In this document: positions 59,094 to 64,000 of the stretch, piece by piece
Layout of the letters: every line of letters starts with the position of its first letter
How positions within the stretch are numbered: the stretch's first letter is position 1
Assembly (NCBI RefSeq): GCF_000166135.1
Contig: NC_014666.1
Location: 8,508,601-8,572,600, forward strand
Direction: 5' to 3'
DNA from: Pseudofrankia inefficax
GTDB lineage: Bacteria; Actinomycetota; Actinomycetes; Frankiales; Frankiaceae
DNA: 64,000 nt
The notes under the pieces: generated by a model
Seen by the model: only the letters and a program-made list of their open reading frames with translations
Told to the model about the DNA's origin: nothing
The model's database searches: none
Made by a program: the position numbers and the translations under genes

Positions 59094-59939
59094 TCAGGCG
59101 TCCGACCCTCGGCGGGACCGCAGCCGCAGCCACAGGGCCCCGACTGCCGCGGCGAACGCCGCGCCAGCACCTCCGGCGACGGCGGGGTGCCGCCGGACCT
59201 CCTGGCCGAGCTCGCGCGCGGTCTTCCCGCTGGACGCGACCGCCGCGGCACGTTCCGCCGCCGTGGCCACCCACGGGTGTTCGCCCGCCTGGGAGCGGAC
59301 CTTGCCGGCCGCGGTCTTCGTGCGCTCCGTCGCGGCGGCCACCTGCGGCGTCACCTTCTCGCGCGCGCTGGCGACGGCGGGGCCGACCTTGTCCTTCGCC
59401 GTGGAGACGGCTGGAGCGACCTTGTCCTTCGCCGTCGAGACCGCCGGGGCGACCAGGTCCTTCGCCGTCGAGACGGCCGGGCCGATCCTGGAGACGGCGG
59501 GCGCGACCTTCTCGCGGGCGGTCGCGACGGTGGGGCCGACCTTCGCGACCGCGGGACCGACCTTGTCCCGCACGGTGGCCACCGCCGGGCCGACCCGCTG
59601 GCGCGCGCCCGCGATCACCCCGGGACCGGCCTCGTCGTCGGCCGGCTCCACCGGCGCGTCCTCGCCCAGCTGTCCGGCCGACACCGGCTGTCCGGCCGCT
59701 GCCGGCTCTCCGGCCGGCACCGATTCGGCCGCCGGCTCGGCGCCGTCCACCGGGTGGTGCCCGTTCAGGCCGGACGCGCCGTTCAGGCCGGCGGTCAGGC
59801 TGCCGGGCGGCTCCTGGCTGGGGGTGGGGTAGTCGTTGACAGGTGCGATATCGGACAACGCGGAGTAGGGGGCCGGGGGCTCGGTGGCGCCCTCCGGCGC
59901 GGTCCCGGCGGACTCCGACGAGTTGTCTGGCTCGGTCAC
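59094..59939 (-). CDS. LEA-like repeat protein with C-terminal membrane segment
   Basis: In this 281-residue protein a disordered, acidic Pro/Ala/Glu-rich N-terminal half is followed (about 140-235) by eight or so 11-residue repeats of the type V-G/A-P-A-V-S-T-A-K-D-K. These form amphipathic helices as in LEA group 3 and apolipoprotein-like proteins. A hydrophobic segment (AGGAGAAFAAAVGALWLRL) near the end could anchor it. Such proteins protect membranes or proteins under drying or stress. GTG 59939 has AAGGGA upstream; the repeats are also visible as 33-base DNA repeats. Confidence 0.75.
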   Translation of the reverse strand: MTEPDNSSESAGTAPEGATEPPAPYSALSDIAPVNDYPTPSQEPPGSLTAGLNGASGLNGHHPVDGAEPAAESVPAGEPAAAGQPVSAGQLGEDAPVEPADDEAGPGVIAGARQRVGPAVATVRDKVGPAVAKVGPTVATAREKVAPAVSRIGPAVSTAKDLVAPAVSTAKDKVAPAVSTAKDKVGPAVASAREKVTPQVAAATERTKTAAGKVRSQAGEHPWVATAAERAAAVASSGKTARELGQEVRRHPAVAGGAGAAFAAAVGALWLRLRSRRGSDA

Positions 59940-60343
59940 CTCGATCCCTTCTTGGTGCTCCGGTCGGTGATGAATGATCGCCAGCGGGTGCGGGCCTGCC
60001 GCGGAGTGCTGCCGCGAACGACCGCCCCACATCTCCGGCCACACCCCGCAAGACGAGCCATGGTCGGCAAAATGCGCATTACTTGAGCTACCCGTGATGC
60101 TAAGGAGATAGTCCGTCGTTCTTCACCGCAAGGACACCCCAACAGGGGCGGCGTGACCGAAAGACCGCGCGGACCACGGCGAGGCATCCCACCCGCCCCA
60201 GCCCGACGTGGCCCGGCCGCCGGACCCCGAGCCGGCCGCCGCGCGGTGGAATCCGGCTGACCAGCGGGTTTCGGGCGAAGGGAGGGGCCGGGCGGCCCCC
60301 GTCGGCTACGGTTTTCCTGGGCAGCGGACTCGGGGAGGTCGGG
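59940..60343. other. Divergent intergenic region, 404 bases
   Basis: It separates the LEA-like gene from the amidase gene. TAAGGAG occurs near 60100 but does not precede a plausible gene. No RNA, operator or promoter was recognised. Confidence 0.35.
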
Positions 60344-61768
60344 GTGCGGGACGACCTGTTGGGCCTACGGGACCAGGCCACGGCGCTCGCCGGTGGTGCC
60401 GTCTCGTCGCGCGAGCTCGTCGGCGCCGCGCTCGATCGCATCCAGGCGACCCAGTCGACGCTCAACGCGTTCCGGCGGCTACGGCCGGAGGCCGCGCTCG
60501 CCGAGGCCGACGCGGCCGACCGGCGGATCGGTGCGGGGGAACGGCTACCCCTGCTGGGCGTGCCGATCGCGATCAAGGACGACACCGACCTGGCCGGCGA
60601 GCCGACGGCCTTCGGCGCGCGCGGCGAGTTCCCGCCGCAGCCGGCCGACAGCGAGATGGTGCGCAAGCTCAAGGCGGCCGGCGCGGTGATCGTCGGCAAG
60701 ACGAACACCCCCGAGTTCGGCCAGTGGCCGTTCACCGAGGGACCGGCGTTCGGGGTCACCCGCAACCCCTGGGACCTCGACCACACCCCCGGCGGCTCCT
60801 CGGGCGGGGCCGCGGCCGCGGTGGCCGCCGGTCTGGTCGCGGCGGCGGTCGGCTCGGACGGCGCCGGCTCGGTGCGGATCCCGGCGGCCTGGACGAACCT
60901 CGTCGGCATCAAGCCACAGCGCGGCCGGATCTCCAGCGCGCCGGTCTCCGAGCAGTTCAACGGCCTGACGACGTTCGGCCCGCTGGCGTTGACCGTCGGC
61001 GACGCGGCCCTGCTGCTGGACGTGCTGTCCGGCAGCGCGCCCGTCGACCGGGACCGCCCGCCGGCCCCGGAGGAACCGTTCGAGGCCGCGGCCGCCCGCG
61101 AGCCGCGCCGGCTGCGGATCGGGCTGTCCCTGAAGGTGCCCTACAGCGGCATGTCGGCCACTCTCGACCCGGCGGTGCGCGAAGCGGTCGAGAAGGTCGG
61201 CGCGGCGCTCGGGGAGCTCGGGCACGACGTCGTCCCGGCGGACCCGGCCTACGGCCTGCTGGGCGTGATCTTCCTGCCGCGCTCGTTGGAGGCGATCGAC
61301 GACTGGGCCCACCGGGTGCCCGATCCGGAGCTGCTGGACGGCCGCACCGTCGCCAACGCCCGCACCGGCCGGATGCTGCGCCCGCTGCTGCTCGCCGCGC
61401 GGGCCGCGGAGCCGATGTCCCGGTGGCGGATCGGGCGGGTGTTCCGGTCGGTCGACGTGCTGCTCGCGCCGACCACCGCCGTGCCGCCGCCACGGGTCGG
61501 CGAGCTCAACCGCCCGACGAACTGGGAGACCGACCACGCGATCGTCGCGGCCTGCCCGTTCACCTGGCCGTGGAACGTGCTCGGCTGGCCCGCGGTCAAC
61601 GTGCCCGCGGGGCTGACGGCCACCGGCCTGCCGCTCGGTGCGCAGCTCATGGGCCCGGCGAACAGTGAGAGCCTGCTGATCTCGCTCGCCGCCCAGTTGG
61701 AGCGGTCGCAGCGCTGGTACGAAAGGCGTCCGGGCCAGCGAGCGGGCGCGGCCCCGTCGGCGGCCTGA
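60344..61768 (+). CDS. Amidase (amidase-signature family)
   Basis: This 474-residue enzyme has the full Ser-Ser-Lys triad: K78 (PIAIKDDTD), cis-Ser S152 (PGGSSGGAAAAVAAG) and nucleophile S176 (GSDGAGSVRIPAAW). The residues TNLVGIKPQRGRIS follow. It hydrolyses amide bonds, but the substrate is not clear; GatA-type function is unlikely without GatB/C nearby. GTG 60344 is used, with GAGGTCGGG upstream. The SpoIIE phosphatase gene follows after 119 bases. Confidence 0.92.
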   Translation: MRDDLLGLRDQATALAGGAVSSRELVGAALDRIQATQSTLNAFRRLRPEAALAEADAADRRIGAGERLPLLGVPIAIKDDTDLAGEPTAFGARGEFPPQPADSEMVRKLKAAGAVIVGKTNTPEFGQWPFTEGPAFGVTRNPWDLDHTPGGSSGGAAAAVAAGLVAAAVGSDGAGSVRIPAAWTNLVGIKPQRGRISSAPVSEQFNGLTTFGPLALTVGDAALLLDVLSGSAPVDRDRPPAPEEPFEAAAAREPRRLRIGLSLKVPYSGMSATLDPAVREAVEKVGAALGELGHDVVPADPAYGLLGVIFLPRSLEAIDDWAHRVPDPELLDGRTVANARTGRMLRPLLLAARAAEPMSRWRIGRVFRSVDVLLAPTTAVPPPRVGELNRPTNWETDHAIVAACPFTWPWNVLGWPAVNVPAGLTATGLPLGAQLMGPANSESLLISLAAQLERSQRWYERRPGQRAGAAPSAA

Positions 61769-61887
61769 CCGGTCCAAGCCCGGTTCTGGGTGCGAATTTC
61801 CGGCCGAAGAGGCCACACGGCGTATATCGCCCCGATGAATCCGGCGGTACCTGCCCAGTGCCGGCAGGTGGACAGCGACAATGCCTC

Positions 61888-63246
61888 ATGCCCTGGAAGC
61901 TGGACCGGGCGCTGGCGCTCGGGCTGGCCGTGCTGTGCTGCGCGGTCGGCATCAGTCTGCTCACCAACGTGGCCATGGCCGGGTACTTCGGACTGGCCGC
62001 ACTGCTCGTCTCGGGTGCCCGCGGCCCGCGCCGCACCGCGGCGATGGGCTCGCTGGCGGTCGTCGTCGCCGTGCTGTCCGGGCTGTGGGACCACCGGTTC
62101 CTGAACTCCCAGCATCTGGCGGCGATTGGGCTGGTCGCGGCGCAGTCGGCGGTGGCGGTCTGGATCGCGATCCACCGGTCCCGCCGCGAGTCGGAGCTGC
62201 GCCACCGGGAGACCGAGCTCGTCCGGGTGCGCGCGGTCGCCGACGTCGCCCAGCGGGCGCTGCTGCCGGAGGTGCCGACGACGATCGACGGTGCCTGCTT
62301 CGCCGCCCGCTACCTGTCGGCCGCCGAGGAGGCCACGGTCGGCGGGGACCTCTACGAGGTCGTCGCCACCCGGCACACGATCCGGGTCATCATCGGCGAC
62401 GTTCGCGGCAAGGGCCTGCCCGCCGTCAGGCTCGCCTCCGTCGTCCTCGGCGCGTTCCGCGAGGCCGCGGTGACCTGGCTGGAGCCGGAGCAGGTGGCGG
62501 CGGCCTGCGCCGGGGCCGTGAACCGGGAGGCGGGCCCGGAGGACTTCGTCACCGCGCTGCTGGTGGACATCCACCCCGACGGCCGGCTCAGCCTCTGCTC
62601 GGCCGGTCATCACCCGCCCATGCTGCTGGTCCGGCCGTCCACGAAACCCGCGGACCCGGCCGACGACGACGCCGGCTCCGCCGTCGAACCGGCCGCCGGT
62701 CCCGGTCAGGTGCTGCTGAAGTCGCCGAGCCCGCCGCTGGGGCTCGCCGAGCGGTTCACCCCGTCGTCGGCCCGCTGGAGCATCGGCGACCGCCTGCTGC
62801 TGTTCACCGACGGGCTGATCGAGGCGCGGTCGCCGGACGGGGTGTTCTTCCCGCTGGAGGACCATCTCGACCTGCTGCTCGAGGGCACTCCCGAGCAGGC
62901 GCTCGACCGGCTGACCGAACGGGTCACCGAGCACGCCGGCGGGCACCTGCGTGACGACCTCGCCATGCTGCTCATCGAGCGCCGGCCGCTCGACACCGAG
63001 CCCGAGCCGACGGTCCCGCGCCAGCCGTCCGCGAGCCACGACGCCCAGCCGCGGCCGGTCCGCGTCGAGGAGCCGGCGCCCGACGCCGACCCCTACGACC
63101 TCGAGCCGGACGACGAGCCGGACGACGCCGAGCCGGAGCTGGATCAGCCCGTGGCCGGGCCCGGCGAGGTACCCGCGGTCCGGGTGGCCGGGGCGGCGGG
63201 CTCCGGCTGGCGCCGGCTACGGGTCGGCCGGGCTCACCGGGACTGA
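61888..63246 (+). CDS. SpoIIE-type PP2C-like serine phosphatase with membrane domain
   Basis: This 452-residue protein has three to four N-terminal helices (about 10-100), then a short linker helix, then a PP2C-SpoIIE domain (about 130-370) with GGDLYEVVA, IGDVRGKGLPAVRLA, LLLFTDGLIEARSPDG and DDLAMLLIE carrying the metal-binding aspartates. The C-terminal 80 residues are acidic and disordered. Such phosphatases usually act on anti-sigma antagonists of the partner-switching type; no anti-sigma pair lies nearby. ATG 61888 is chosen although its ribosome site is weak. Confidence 0.88.
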   Translation: MPWKLDRALALGLAVLCCAVGISLLTNVAMAGYFGLAALLVSGARGPRRTAAMGSLAVVVAVLSGLWDHRFLNSQHLAAIGLVAAQSAVAVWIAIHRSRRESELRHRETELVRVRAVADVAQRALLPEVPTTIDGACFAARYLSAAEEATVGGDLYEVVATRHTIRVIIGDVRGKGLPAVRLASVVLGAFREAAVTWLEPEQVAAACAGAVNREAGPEDFVTALLVDIHPDGRLSLCSAGHHPPMLLVRPSTKPADPADDDAGSAVEPAAGPGQVLLKSPSPPLGLAERFTPSSARWSIGDRLLLFTDGLIEARSPDGVFFPLEDHLDLLLEGTPEQALDRLTERVTEHAGGHLRDDLAMLLIERRPLDTEPEPTVPRQPSASHDAQPRPVRVEEPAPDADPYDLEPDDEPDDAEPELDQPVAGPGEVPAVRVAGAAGSGWRRLRVGRAHRD

Positions 63247-63467
63247 CCACGGCGAGCGCCACGACCGCCAGGCCGCACATCGCACGAGCACGAAACTCCC
63301 CGATCCCTCACCGGGGTACGAACCAGGCCACACCGGCGCGGTGGGCCGGCACCGGTCCGACTACGCTCGACGGCTAAAGATCCGTCGTCGCACCGGGCCG
63401 CGCCGGTCGACCGTCAGCCAGGCGACCGCGCCCAGCACGTGGGTCCGCCTGACCGGGAGGGCCGAAG

Positions 63468-64000
63468 ATGCGCAGGCACGCTCGGCTGACGGCCCTGCTG
63501 ACGGGCCTGCTGGTCGCCACCGCGGGGCTCGCCGGCTGCACGTCCGGGGCGGACAGGTCTCCGCGCGGCCAGCCCGCGGCCGTGACCTCACCGGCCGGCT
63601 ACACCGCGAACCCGGATGCGCCGCCGCCGGTGGTCGCCACGGCCGACGGCCGCATCAGCGGGCAGCGCACCGGAAAGATGGACCGCTATCACGGCATCCC
63701 GTTCGCCGCGCCGCCGGTCGGGACGCTGCGCTGGACCGCGCCGCGACAGCCGACGCCGTGGTCGGGCGTCCGGAACGGCGCCGTCGGCGGACCACCGTGC
63801 AAGCAGGACGGCGCCTTCGCCGCGATCTCCAGCGAGGACTGTCTCTACCTCTCGGTGGGCCGGCCGGCGGGGGCGCCGCTGACCGGTCGGCTGCCGGTGA
63901 TCCTCTGGATCCACGGCGGCGCGTTCGTCGGCGGCACCGGGGAGACCTTCGATCCGTCGGCGCTGGTGACCGGCGGCCCGGCGATCGTCGTGACGACGAA
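63468..64000 (+). CDS. Carboxylesterase type B lipoprotein (5' part)
   Basis: The first 177 codons lie in the window and the rest runs off the right edge. A lipoprotein signal (RLTALLTGLLVATAGLAGC) ends in lipobox LAGC. The esterase/lipase B fold then begins: YHGIPFAAPPVGTLRW, SEDCLYLSV and the oxyanion-hole motif WIHGGAFVGG. GGGAGG lies six bases before ATG 63468. The catalytic Ser, Glu and His are beyond the edge. It should hydrolyse esters at the cell surface. Confidence 0.9.
   Translation, partial: MRRHARLTALLTGLLVATAGLAGCTSGADRSPRGQPAAVTSPAGYTANPDAPPPVVATADGRISGQRTGKMDRYHGIPFAAPPVGTLRWTAPRQPTPWSGVRNGAVGGPPCKQDGAFAAISSEDCLYLSVGRPAGAPLTGRLPVILWIHGGAFVGGTGETFDPSALVTGGPAIVVTT

Overview
The window is 64 kb of very GC-rich actinobacterial DNA. 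Several traits point that way: abundant GTG starts, ATGA and GTGA gene overlaps, apparently leaderless promoters, ZAS-type anti-sigma factors, F420-type oxidoreductases, DUF222/HNH (13E12-type) genes and Tat-type Rieske proteins. The gene mix (many acyl-CoA dehydrogenases, amidohydrolases, TetR regulators, Pro/Ala/Thr-rich surface proteins) fits a soil filamentous actinomycete. A Frankia-like genome is my guess, not something the sequence proves. No rRNA, complete tRNA, CRISPR array or recognisable transposase was seen.

Layout. 0-0.7 kb looks like the right edge of an integrated element: the start of a leftward gene, then a 3' half of tRNA-Lys(UUU) that is a candidate attachment site. 0.8-4.7 kb holds a DUF2975/HTH pair, a probable gene remnant, a leftward trio of two paralogous proteins plus a tail-fibre-like protein, and a small membrane protein. 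4.9-8.8 kb is a translationally coupled operon: ECF sigma factor, zinc-binding anti-sigma factor, ABC ATPase and two permease-like proteins. 8.9-14.7 kb carries a PPOX-type flavin protein, an epoxide hydrolase, a large secreted DUF11 protein and a substrate-binding lipoprotein.

15-31 kb is dominated by catabolic or detoxification genes. One block has a TetR regulator with two clear operators, an amidohydrolase and two acyl-CoA dehydrogenases. A second block has another TetR, an F420-type oxidoreductase, an acyl-CoA ligase and a close paralogue of that amidohydrolase. Between them are a 1,235-residue KAP-type P-loop ATPase with peptidoglycan-binding and Clp-N-like domains, a methyltransferase, a second F420-type oxidoreductase and an alpha/beta hydrolase fused to a LuxR DNA-binding domain.

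31-47 kb contains small enzymes, a ribbon-helix-helix regulator whose start codon lies in an 11-bp-phased operator array, a DUF4097 protein, a NUDIX hydrolase, a DUF2207-like membrane protein, an HNH endonuclease gene whose 5' part is replaced by a tandem repeat array, an AraC-DinB fusion, a peroxiredoxin, a GT-C-type membrane glycosyltransferase, an APH-type kinase and a two-component system.

47.7-50.2 kb is a DUF6529-Rieske-FHA-Rieske electron-transfer module. It is followed by a two-domain glycosyltransferase and, convergently, an MFS exporter preceded by a 53-residue membrane protein. 54.1-58.8 kb is the most unusual system: a leftward operon of an NrtR-like NUDIX regulator, a J-domain/pseudokinase fusion, a VWA protein and a divergent adenylosuccinate-synthetase homologue, with paired palindromes upstream. 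The right end has an LEA-like repeat protein, an amidase, a SpoIIE-type phosphatase and the start of a carboxylesterase lipoprotein. A 75-bp imperfect palindrome recurs at 10.6, 26.3 and 39.4 kb.
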